A stretch of 12,950 nucleotides of DNA from a bacterium (GTDB lineage Bacteria; Zixibacteria; MSB-5A5; GN15; FEB-12). The notes under the pieces were generated by a model, which had not been told where the DNA came from, did no database searches, and worked only from the letters and a program-made list of their open reading frames with translations. The stretch spans positions 1 to 12,950 of the forward strand of contig DAOWIM010000157.1 in NCBI GenBank assembly GCA_030640905.1. The letters run 5' to 3'. Position numbers and translations under genes: made by a program. Below, piece by piece: positions 6,565-12,950 of the stretch. Within the stretch, counting starts at the first letter, position 1; each line of letters begins with the position of its first letter.

Positions 6565-7596
6565 GTGAAGATTTGCAAAGCTGAGATGAAAGCAACCCTG
6601 ATGGTTGCTTTCATTGTATCGTTTACTTTTAGTGGCCTTTATGCGGCCGACAAACTGCCCGCCTCCAAAGCCGGAACTATCGGCAAACCAACTGGCAAGA
6701 TTGCCTTTGTCCGAGAAAAAAATATCTGGGCAATGAACGCCGATGGAACCGAGCAGGACAAAATCTGTGAAGTTACCAATGCCGATGGCCGCGTGACCTG
6801 GGCTCCTGACGGCAAACGGATACTGTTTACACGCTCCGGTATCTCGAGTGTCACAGGCCCGGATATGATGGGTGGCAAGCACAAGGTATATGACCTGTTT
6901 CTGGCCTTTACCGATTCCGCCTACGCCAACAACCGGCTCTGGTGGGTCGCTATGACCAACGACATGGGCAACCGCGATCCTGAGTGGAGCGCCGACGGCG
7001 AGAGCATTGTCTTTTGGAAAGACGCTAACGCCAACAATGTAAACGCGCTCATGCCAAATTACCAGATCGCCATAATGGATGCCGATGGTTCTGATCTACG
7101 TATGATTCGTAAAGACTGGCAACAAATGGAAGAGGACGGCAAGGGTTTCATGTGGCCAACGAGGAATAGCAAGGGCGATATTGCCGCGGTAATATTCGTT
7201 AATCAGAAGCCGCTCGGTATGGTCATAATTCCCGGAGACAATTACATGGTCTCGCTGGATACACTTATCGAGCAGGCCAACAGGAACAAAACTAAGGTTG
7301 GCCCGGCCTGGTCTCCTGATGGAAAGTGGCTGGCCTACATTAACAGCGACATGACCAACTCTGGTCTCTTCCTGACCACCCCGGACCTGAAAGAAACGTA
7401 TCTGGTGTTTGCCCCTCCGGTCAGCACCAATATGCGAGTGACGGCTCCTTCGTTCTCGCCGGACTCAAAATGGTTGACCTTTTCCACCGCCGATGGTTCG
7501 GTCTGGATTTGTGATATCTGTGGTAATGGCACCCGTCGCCTCACCGGACCGGGGCTTGACTCGTCACCGGCGTGGTCCAAAGCCACCAAGAAATAG
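6565..7596 (+). CDS. Exported PD40-repeat (TolB-like / WD40-like) beta-propeller protein
   Basis: A 343-residue protein starting at GTG, supported by the Shine-Dalgarno GAGGAG (6551-6556) 8 bases upstream. An N-terminal signal peptide has its hydrophobic core at about residues 10-24 and a likely cleavage after Ala27 or Ala28. The mature part has PD40 blade motifs at 79-90 (WAPDGKRILFTR), 141-151, 249-258 (WSPDGKWLAY) and 297-306, with an incomplete one at 336-338. They alternate with strands of the type IWAMNADG (54-61), IAIMDADG (168-175) and VWICDICGNG (313-322). This is the pattern of TolB C-terminal and related periplasmic propellers. It lacks the TolB N-terminal domain, and no tol/pal genes are adjacent, so it is not called tolB. 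It probably binds a protein or cell-envelope ligand in the periplasm or outside; no catalytic residues are evident. It may function with the preceding barrel-like protein, but has its own promoter. Confidence 0.85.
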   Translation: MKICKAEMKATLMVAFIVSFTFSGLYAADKLPASKAGTIGKPTGKIAFVREKNIWAMNADGTEQDKICEVTNADGRVTWAPDGKRILFTRSGISSVTGPDMMGGKHKVYDLFLAFTDSAYANNRLWWVAMTNDMGNRDPEWSADGESIVFWKDANANNVNALMPNYQIAIMDADGSDLRMIRKDWQQMEEDGKGFMWPTRNSKGDIAAVIFVNQKPLGMVIIPGDNYMVSLDTLIEQANRNKTKVGPAWSPDGKWLAYINSDMTNSGLFLTTPDLKETYLVFAPPVSTNMRVTAPSFSPDSKWLTFSTADGSVWICDICGNGTRRLTGPGLDSSPAWSKATKK

Positions 7597-7624
7597 CCCT
7601 CGCGAATAAATGTGTTAAGACGAA

Positions 7625-7657
7625 AAAGGCCGCCGGGTTTCGGCGGCCTTTCTGTTT
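7625..7657. terminator. Strong bidirectional intrinsic terminator
   Basis: A perfect 11-bp stem AAAGGCCGCCG / CGGCGGCCTTT around the loop GGTTT lies between the convergent PD40 gene and pepA. On the plus strand it is followed by a T-rich stretch; on the minus strand its downstream side reads CCTTTTTCG. It can end transcription from both sides. Confidence 0.93.
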
Positions 7658-7664
7658 GTATCAA

Positions 7665-9158
7665 CTACAGTCGTTTCCAGTTGGAAAGGACATCGACCAA
7701 CAATCTCAGTCCGATACCGGTGGTGCCTTTGGGTAAGTACGGTTTCCCGCTTGGCTCGACATCAACATAAGCGATATCGATATGTGCCCACGGCCAGTCA
7801 CCTATGAAGTTCTCAAGGAACGCTCCGGCGGCGGCTGTTCCTGCTGTTCGTCCACCAGAATTATGCAAATCAGCGACTGACGATTTCATCTGATTCCTGA
7901 AATCATCCCAGATCGGAAGCTGCCAAGTTCTCTCTGCGGTCTTCTCAGATGCTGCCAAAATCCGCTTGAGGAGTGGCTCGTTGTTTCCCATAATCGGTGC
8001 ACCGGAGTAACCAAGCACATAAAGACTGGCACCGGTAAGCGTCGCAATATCTATCACCGCCTGCGGCTTGAACTTGTTGGCATAGTCCAGAGCATCGGCC
8101 AGTATCATACGTCCCTCAGCATCGGTGTTAATCACCTCAACGGTCAGACCTTTGCGAGAGGTGACGACATCGCCCGGCTTGGTGGCAACTCCGGAGGGTA
8201 GATTCTCCACTGCCGGCATCAATGATACCAGATTGATCGGCAATTTCAGGCGAGCGGCAGTAACGATAGCAGCCAGAACCACCGCGGAGCCAGCCATGTC
8301 ACCTTTCATCTCGTGCATGTTTAGTCCGGGCTTTAACGATATGCCGCCGGAGTCGAAACAGACCCCCTTGCCAACAAGCACCACCGGCTTCCCTCCGATC
8401 CGACCGCCGTTGTATTCCAGCACGATAAACCGTGGTGGCTCCTGTGAACCTTTGGAAACCGAGAGTAACGCTCCCATTTTTTCCTTCTCAATGGCAGCCT
8501 CATCAAGAGCGCGATACTTGAATTTATATTTGCGAGAAAGAGACTTGGCCTGATCGGCCAGCATTGTCGGTGTCAGGAAATTTGACGGAGTATTAACCAA
8601 CCGTCGCACCAACAGTTGTCCTTCGGCAACGACATTACCCCGCTCTACTGCCTTCTCAATTTTCTTCAGAGACTTACGCCCGGCCAGCACGAAAGTAATC
8701 GATTCCAGCTTGTTCTTGCATTCGGCGGCCTCCCCCGTCTTGAAATCAAGCTGCTTAAAAGAACCGAGCAGGTAACCTTCTATCGTGGCCTGGTGATAGT
8801 CATCACGTTCCGATCCGAGCAGATGAAAGGCGGCGCTTGTTGATTTTTGCAACGCCTTGCTTCGCGAGACAACTCCCGCCGCACGCCGAAACGAATCAGC
8901 GTTCAGCTTCGTCTTCTCACCAACACCGACAAGAATCACACGAGCAGCTTCATACTCAGGCGGATTGAGAATTACAGCTATCTCTTCGTTTTTCCCTGTG
9001 AACTCCTCCGATTCCAGCAGAGTCGTAACCGCCCCATCGGTGACCACATCGAGCGAACGCAGGTTCTTGTCGCTAATCTTTGTCAACACCGGTACAAACA
9101 GTACCAGACTATCGACACCTATTTCACCGAGTGTTTCAACAGAACATTGCAGCTTCAT
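7665..9158 (-). CDS. pepA: Leucyl aminopeptidase, M17 family (cytosol aminopeptidase)
   Basis: Cytosolic two-metal aminopeptidase that removes N-terminal residues from peptides; in some bacteria PepA also binds DNA. It has 497 residues, a normal length. The C-terminal catalytic half contains GKGVCFDSGGISLKPG (263-278), MKGDMAG (284-290) and NTDAEGR (344-350). Metal ligands Lys264, Asp269, Asp287, Asp346 and Glu348 and catalytic Lys276 and Arg350 all align with bovine lens enzyme residues at a constant offset of 14, so the enzyme should be active. The N-terminal domain (about 1-165) is the usual divergent M17 domain. Shine-Dalgarno AAGGAG lies 7 bases before ATG. It has its own promoter after aroC and ends at the bidirectional terminator. 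Confidence 0.97.
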   Translation of the reverse strand: MKLQCSVETLGEIGVDSLVLFVPVLTKISDKNLRSLDVVTDGAVTTLLESEEFTGKNEEIAVILNPPEYEAARVILVGVGEKTKLNADSFRRAAGVVSRSKALQKSTSAAFHLLGSERDDYHQATIEGYLLGSFKQLDFKTGEAAECKNKLESITFVLAGRKSLKKIEKAVERGNVVAEGQLLVRRLVNTPSNFLTPTMLADQAKSLSRKYKFKYRALDEAAIEKEKMGALLSVSKGSQEPPRFIVLEYNGGRIGGKPVVLVGKGVCFDSGGISLKPGLNMHEMKGDMAGSAVVLAAIVTAARLKLPINLVSLMPAVENLPSGVATKPGDVVTSRKGLTVEVINTDAEGRMILADALDYANKFKPQAVIDIATLTGASLYVLGYSGAPIMGNNEPLLKRILAASEKTAERTWQLPIWDDFRNQMKSSVADLHNSGGRTAGTAAAGAFLENFIGDWPWAHIDIAYVDVEPSGKPYLPKGTTGIGLRLLVDVLSNWKRL

Positions 9159-9175
9159 TGACAGTCTCCTTCATG

Positions 9176-9270
9176 TTCCAATCTGTATTCTGATATAATT
9201 CTACCGCATTTATCAATGGGAGGCAAAGAATAATTATGGCTCGATTGGAATGACAGTATAGACGATTGGA
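9176..9270. repeat. Three copies of GATTGGA around the pepA promoter
   Basis: The 8-mer CGATTGGA occurs at 9242-9249 and 9263-9270, a 21-base period (about two helical turns). GATTGGAA at 9243-9250 recurs inverted as TTCCAATC at 9176-9183, beyond the expected pepA transcription start. Two sites lie upstream and one downstream of the promoter, an arrangement seen with operators. Confidence 0.5.
9198..9226 (-). promoter_or_regulatory. Putative sigma70-type promoter of pepA
   Basis: On the minus strand TTGCCT (9226-9221, 4 of 6) and TAGAAT (9203-9198, 5 of 6) are exactly 17 bases apart, about 40 bases before the pepA start. Repeats of GATTGGA flank it on both sides. Confidence 0.55.
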
Positions 9271-9275
9271 TCAAT

Positions 9276-9294
9276 TTCAGCGAAGTCCGCCGAA
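9276..9294 (-). other. Stem-loop in the aroC-pepA gap
   Basis: On the minus strand TTCGGCG and CGCTGAA pair over 7 bp (one G-U) around a 5-nt loop, 17 bases after the aroC stop. No T run follows, so it is at best a weak or factor-assisted terminator or an mRNA-end stabiliser. Confidence 0.3.
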
Positions 9295-9310
9295 TCAAAG
9301 AGCTGTCCGG

Positions 9311-10510
9311 CTAATATTCGGCCTTGAGAAACGCCTGATAGTTGCGTTCGGTCTCAGCAAGATTGTCGGAACCAAATTTGGCGAGGAACGCCTCGGCCAG
9401 CACCAGCGCCGCCACAGCTTCACAGATAACCGCCAGAGCGGGCGCAACACAACTATCGGTCCGTTCGGTCATCGCCTCGGCCGGTTTCCGCGTGTTGACA
9501 TCTACTGATCTCAGCGGCTGGTTCAATGTTGATATCGGCTTGGCTGCAACGCGAACGACGATATCCTCGCCGTTGGTGATACCACCCTCCAGGCCACCGG
9601 CATTGTTGGTGGTGCGATGGAATTTCTTGCGGGCAGGATCGCCGTACGGATCGTAGAATATTTCATCGTGCACCTGAGAACCTCGCCCACTTGCTGCGGC
9701 AAAGCCCATACCAATCTCCACCCCCTTAACCGAAGGCAGAGCCATCAGCGCACCGGCCAGACGACCATCGAGCCGGTCCGACCATTGCGACAGTCCGCCA
9801 AGACCAACCGGCAAACCCCTTACAACCACCTCGACCACGCCGCCCAGTGAGTCCCGTTCGGCCTGAGCCTGCTTGATTGCAGCGATCATTTTCTCCTCGG
9901 TAGCCGGGTCGATACATCGCACTTCCGAAGCTTCCGAAAGCTTGTCTATCTTCCCCAGATCACTACGATCAACATCACCAGTTAGTGCTACATCACCGAT
10001 CTGGACAACGTGGGAGACAAATTTAACCTTAAAGTGTTCTATTAGCTGACGGGCGCAACTACCGACGGCGACACGTATTGCCGTCTCTCTGGCTGAGGCC
10101 CGCTCTAGGACATTTCGGAGGTCGTGATGGTTCCATTTGATCCCGCCGGGCAGGTCGGCATGACCGGGGCGCGGTGTCGTTTTATCGTGGGCGAGACTTT
10201 GTTCGGTGGGAGTCAACTCCTCCGGTATCGGCTTTTCCGGGTCCATAATCTTCGCCCAGTTCGGCCAATCGTCGTTGGCGATAACCAGTGTAATCGGTCC
10301 CCCGAGCGTGCGTCCGTTCCGAACCCCCGAAACAATCTCCACCTGATCTTTTTCAATTTTCATCCGGCCACCACGACCGTACCCCTTCTGTCGTCGAGCC
10401 AGTTGATAGTTGATGGCATCGAAGTCAATCTCGAAACCGGCGGGGAAACCATCGACAATAGCGGTCAACTGCCGGCCGTGCGATTCACCGGAGGTAAAGT
10501 ATCTGAGCAT
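9311..10510 (-). CDS. aroC: Chorismate synthase
   Basis: Last step of the shikimate pathway: converts 5-enolpyruvylshikimate-3-phosphate to chorismate, using reduced FMN. It has 399 residues, the longer form seen in Bacillus- and Thermotoga-like enzymes. Motifs: GESHG (8-12, with His11), RPGHADL (114-120, with His117), the RASARETA signature (137-144), GGLEGGITNGE (305-315) and ERTDSC (349-354). Both active-site histidines known from the family are present. The ATG at 10510 gives the exact family N-terminus (MLRYFTSGESHG), so the start is firm, yet no Shine-Dalgarno precedes it. A promoter-like pair places the transcription start on or next to the A of the ATG, suggesting a leaderless message. 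It lies 42 bases after the HDOD gene on the same strand. No other aromatic-pathway gene is nearby. Confidence 0.98.
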   Translation of the reverse strand: MLRYFTSGESHGRQLTAIVDGFPAGFEIDFDAINYQLARRQKGYGRGGRMKIEKDQVEIVSGVRNGRTLGGPITLVIANDDWPNWAKIMDPEKPIPEELTPTEQSLAHDKTTPRPGHADLPGGIKWNHHDLRNVLERASARETAIRVAVGSCARQLIEHFKVKFVSHVVQIGDVALTGDVDRSDLGKIDKLSEASEVRCIDPATEEKMIAAIKQAQAERDSLGGVVEVVVRGLPVGLGGLSQWSDRLDGRLAGALMALPSVKGVEIGMGFAAASGRGSQVHDEIFYDPYGDPARKKFHRTTNNAGGLEGGITNGEDIVVRVAAKPISTLNQPLRSVDVNTRKPAEAMTERTDSCVAPALAVICEAVAALVLAEAFLAKFGSDNLAETERNYQAFLKAEY

Positions 10511-10515
10511 AGTGT

Positions 10516-10544
10516 AATTTACGACAATTGGGGGGAGCAGTCAA
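10516..10544 (-). promoter_or_regulatory. Putative aroC promoter giving a leaderless mRNA
   Basis: On the minus strand TTGACT (10544-10539, 5 of 6) and TAAATT (10521-10516, 4 of 6) are exactly 17 bases apart, inside the 42-base gap after the HDOD gene. The -10 ends 5 bases before the aroC ATG, so +1 would fall on or beside the start codon. Confidence 0.55.
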
Positions 10545-10552
10545 CCGGTCAG

Positions 10553-11902
10553 CTACTCAACTGTTTCGGGTATCGGCTCTGAGAGACCCAGATTGAAACC
10601 GCTGGCCAGTCCCTTCATGCGAGCTTCGATCCGGTCGTCGATATTGAGTGCCTTTGACGTGTCGGAGAACTTCTTATGATCAATCGGCGAGATTGCTCTC
10701 ATCTCTTCAATAACCGCCACCGACTTTCTTATCGCATTATCTATGACGTCAAGGTATGAGGGCAGTTTGTCCAACAGCTTGTCGCTGTTGCCATCCTCAT
10801 AAAGCATCCGCATCAACTGAGACCGACCGAAAATGGCCATCGCTGTGTTGTTCAGGTAGTGAGAGAGAGTCGCCATGGCAATCGTCTTGGTCTCCAGCGC
10901 TCCTCTGTTTCTCTCCTCTTTCAGCAGACTCTTGCTCAACTCCTGACGTTCCTTGAACATGTTTTCGAGCACGAAGAAAGTTTTCCAAATTTCCTTGTTG
11001 GCTTTCATAAGCAGATGCTGGACATCGCCAACGTCAATACCAACATACTCCGCAGCCTCGACCGCTCCGGGAAGCAGCGAGAATGTAACTTCATCGATCT
11101 GCTCTTCATCAAGCTGCAACTGCGAGGAGAGACGTCTGACGCTGTCGAGTCGCTGCTCAAGGTCGTGCTCGACGCCTGCGGACCGGTAGCCACCAAGCAG
11201 AGTCGCGAGTGTCACGGTCAGTTGGAGGTGACTTTTGCCTTCCAAGTCCAGCGTATTGTGATGGCCCTGAATAGCTGACGAGATATAGTCTGGAAGCCCC
11301 AATAACTGGGCAAGGCAAACCCCGACGTCGGTGTGATCAACACCAAACACCTCCCGTTCGGCGCTGATGAGGTCCTGACCCGATCTGCCCAAGTGCGTTA
11401 CCTGACGGTACTCAGCGGGATGATGATGCAGGAGAAAGAGCGCTCCAATATCAAGCAGCAGACCGGCGATAAATGCCTCCTCGGGTGCCTTCTGATCGGT
11501 TATGACTGCAATTTTCTCAGTGGTGGCAGCCGAGGCCATACATGAGAGGAAGAAATCCCGCGGGTCCACGCCAGACTCTGCCATAATTTTGTCGGGATGG
11601 AAGATCGACGAGGAAAGCGCAATACATTTGACCGTGGTAGCTCCAAGAATTGATATAGCCTGATTAACGGTTCGAATTCGCACGAATCGTTGATAGAATG
11701 GCGAATTGGCTATCCTCAGTATGCGAGAGGTAAGCGAAGGATCCTTGAGGATAATCTGCGCCAGCCGGTCCAGCGAATAGCTCTCCCGACCGACCTCATC
11801 AAGCACCTCGGAGAGCACCTGCGGAAGAGATAGCAGATTACTGTTCTGCTTCAGCCGGTCTAACAGAGACACGGCGTCATAGATTGCCCCTGATTTTTTC
11901 AT
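10553..11902 (-). CDS. HDOD-domain protein with C-terminal histidine-kinase dimerisation (HisKA-like) domain, no ATPase domain
   Basis: Cytosolic signalling protein of 449 residues with no signal peptide or membrane segment. Residues about 22-215 form an HDOD domain: KDPSLTSRILRIANSPFY (53-70) is the hallmark, and GLLLDIG (147-153) stands where catalytic HD proteins have HD, so no phosphodiesterase activity is expected. Residues 220-305 are a helical continuation and about 310-336 a likely coiled coil. Then comes a kinase-type H-box, TLSHYLNNTAMAIFGRSQLM (345-364), with His348 placed like the phosphorylated His in HELNNP-type kinases, and a second helix to about 404. The chain ends without N, G1 or G2 boxes. 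The upstream neighbour is a kinase-like protein with a receiver, so cross-talk is plausible. Start choice: ATG at 11902 is used; an in-frame TTG at 11920 would add six residues. Neither has a Shine-Dalgarno. Confidence 0.88.
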   Translation of the reverse strand: MKKSGAIYDAVSLLDRLKQNSNLLSLPQVLSEVLDEVGRESYSLDRLAQIILKDPSLTSRILRIANSPFYQRFVRIRTVNQAISILGATTVKCIALSSSIFHPDKIMAESGVDPRDFFLSCMASAATTEKIAVITDQKAPEEAFIAGLLLDIGALFLLHHHPAEYRQVTHLGRSGQDLISAEREVFGVDHTDVGVCLAQLLGLPDYISSAIQGHHNTLDLEGKSHLQLTVTLATLLGGYRSAGVEHDLEQRLDSVRRLSSQLQLDEEQIDEVTFSLLPGAVEAAEYVGIDVGDVQHLLMKANKEIWKTFFVLENMFKERQELSKSLLKEERNRGALETKTIAMATLSHYLNNTAMAIFGRSQLMRMLYEDGNSDKLLDKLPSYLDVIDNAIRKSVAVIEEMRAISPIDHKKFSDTSKALNIDDRIEARMKGLASGFNLGLSEPIPETVE

Positions 11903-11955
11903 ACCATTATTATCGGTCAATCGGACAGAAGATTGAGGGGTACAGCAGATTCCGG

Positions 11956-12950
11956 CTACAGGGTCGATCCCTTGTGCAGAACAGATCTCATTACATCGGT
12001 CAGTTGCTCAATCCTGAACGGCTTGTATATAACCTCGTGAATACCGGCCTGATCCAACTGCGCCTGCTCGATCCCGGCCTCCCAGCCGGTGACCAGAATG
12101 ATCGGCGTCTGCGGATGGAGGCGTCTGATCCGCCGGGCGACTTCCAGTCCAGACATTCCGGGCATAGCCAGATCGGTCAGGATGACATCGAATTCACCTG
12201 TTGTTGCCAGCTCAAGACCTTCCTCACCAGAACTGGCCGTCTGAATCTGATACCCCTGCGACTGACACATGGCGACAATCAAGTCAAGAATCACGGTCTG
12301 GTCGTCAATCGCCAGGACACGCTTCCCGGCTGTTTTCTCGGCAACCGAAGTCGTCAGTGATCCTTGAAGCGGAATCCGAAACGAGATATAGGACGGCACC
12401 TGGCTGTATCGATCAAAAGCATACAAGCTGCCGGTTCCGGCCAGAGGTTTCAGGAACGTATCAGCTGGTCTGAAATTGAGAGTCTCTTCGGCATCCGCAT
12501 ACTGTCCAAATCCTGCCACCTGCTCTACCGGCGGAAAGTTCTTCAGATGGCGTGAGATGTCAAGAAATGCAGAATCCTCAGCGGTATATGTTGACACCGA
12601 AATTATTTCGTTCTCCCGGACATTAGCAGCAAAAGCCGCCACAGCTTCACCTATCAACTGCTGCCCGACAGACGACTCAAGGGCTACTGTTCCAGTGGCG
12701 GTAAGGTTGAAGTCGACCTCAAAAGTACGCCCCTCCAGCAGGTAGAGATCACCCGAGATACGATACTGCTTCAAGGCCTCTTTTGATATTTCATCAAGCC
12801 CTCGTTTGTCCGGTCCTCTCTGAACCGATGACTCACTGACAATCCCACCCAGCTTTTCGCGAACAAACCCCGCCGCCATCTCCGCTTCTCTGATGATGCT
12901 CTGGACATGATCGCGGACATCACCGGAAACATCCTGCCGATCCCGAGCCA
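11956..12950 (-). CDS. Hybrid sensor kinase-like protein: degenerate ATPase region and C-terminal receiver, N-terminus beyond window edge
   Basis: The frame is open from the right edge through 330 complete codons; the ATG at 12879 is internal, since coding character continues upstream of it. Visible residues 1-36 look like the second helix of a kinase dimerisation domain. Residues about 65-200 resemble a HATPase_c domain in order and strand pattern: an N-box-like stretch LIGEAVAAF where kinases have an Asn (Glu here), a following strand ISVSTY, no DxGxG G1 box, and a late GTGSLYAF-x-ISFRIPL resembling the G2 end. A standard CheY-like receiver follows (about 210-328): acidic pair Asp215-Asp216, phosphoacceptor Asp259, Thr287 and Lys309 in YKPF, all intact. 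I infer a protein that receives phosphate but cannot bind ATP normally. An alternative is that the middle is an unrelated domain. It precedes the HDOD gene by 53 bases, probably in one transcript. Confidence 0.82.
   Translation of the reverse strand, partial: ARDRQDVSGDVRDHVQSIIREAEMAAGFVREKLGGIVSESSVQRGPDKRGLDEISKEALKQYRISGDLYLLEGRTFEVDFNLTATGTVALESSVGQQLIGEAVAAFAANVRENEIISVSTYTAEDSAFLDISRHLKNFPPVEQVAGFGQYADAEETLNFRPADTFLKPLAGTGSLYAFDRYSQVPSYISFRIPLQGSLTTSVAEKTAGKRVLAIDDQTVILDLIVAMCQSQGYQIQTASSGEEGLELATTGEFDVILTDLAMPGMSGLEVARRIRRLHPQTPIILVTGWEAGIEQAQLDQAGIHEVIYKPFRIEQLTDVMRSVLHKGSTL

Noticed and set aside
10124..10582. 152-residue plus-strand open frame opposite aroC
   Set aside because: Antisense to conserved aroC coding sequence; no ribosome site and no family signal.
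11956..12879. Complete gene starting at ATG 12879
   Set aside because: The frame stays open and helix-like coding continues upstream to the window edge, and no Shine-Dalgarno precedes this ATG, so the gene is better treated as 5'-truncated.
12350..12880. CheC/CheX-type phosphatase domain in front of the receiver
   Set aside because: The order dimerisation helix, N-box-like helix, strand and late GTG/ISFRIPL end fits a degenerate kinase ATPase region better; I could not find the CheC/CheX ExxN signature.
1..12950. CRISPR array, tRNA, rRNA, insertion sequence or attachment site
   Set aside because: No regularly spaced repeats, cloverleaf-like segment, transposase or integrase frame, or flanking repeats were seen; all gaps between genes are under 300 bases and are accounted for above.

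Overview
The window carries nine protein-coding genes and no RNA gene, insertion sequence, prophage or CRISPR array. Base composition looks close to even throughout and nothing points to a recently acquired island. A homodimeric pyruvate:ferredoxin oxidoreductase indicates anaerobic or facultatively anaerobic metabolism. Two genes with signal peptides, one ending in an outer-membrane-like aromatic beta-signal, indicate a diderm cell. The mix of PD40-repeat exported proteins, HDOD signalling and PFOR would fit an uncultured FCB-type or deltaproteobacteria-like lineage (Zixibacteria would be one guess), but that placement is inference only.

Layout. Bases 1-458 (minus): cobO/btuR adenosyltransferase, cut by the left edge. 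It is divergent from 709-1137 (plus), an Rrf2-family regulator with a cysteine cluster. Next on the plus strand come a dCTP-deaminase homologue (1236-1790) and nifJ (1847-5470), closed by an intrinsic terminator. A secreted beta-barrel-like protein (5622-6485) and an exported PD40/TolB-like beta-propeller (6565-7596) follow, ending at a strong hairpin at 7625-7657 that also serves the convergent minus-strand block. That block reads, from the right edge leftwards: the C-terminal part of a sensor protein with a degenerate kinase ATPase-like region and an intact receiver (11956-12950), an HDOD protein with a histidine-kinase dimerisation domain (10553-11902), aroC (9311-10510) and pepA (7665-9158).

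How the genes may work together. The Fe-S-type Rrf2 regulator lies just upstream of dcd-nifJ, so redox or Fe-S control of PFOR is a reasonable hypothesis. The HDOD protein keeps a histidine-kinase H-box but has no ATPase domain, while its neighbour has a receiver behind an ATPase-like region that has lost its motifs. Together they look like pieces of one non-canonical signalling unit. aroC and pepA are housekeeping genes, each with a plausible promoter of its own; the aroC promoter predicts a leaderless mRNA.

The observations most worth checking are a Ser at the position of the catalytic Glu in the dCTP-deaminase homologue, the HDOD/HisKA plus degenerate ATPase/receiver pair, and the repeated GATTGGA motif around the pepA promoter.
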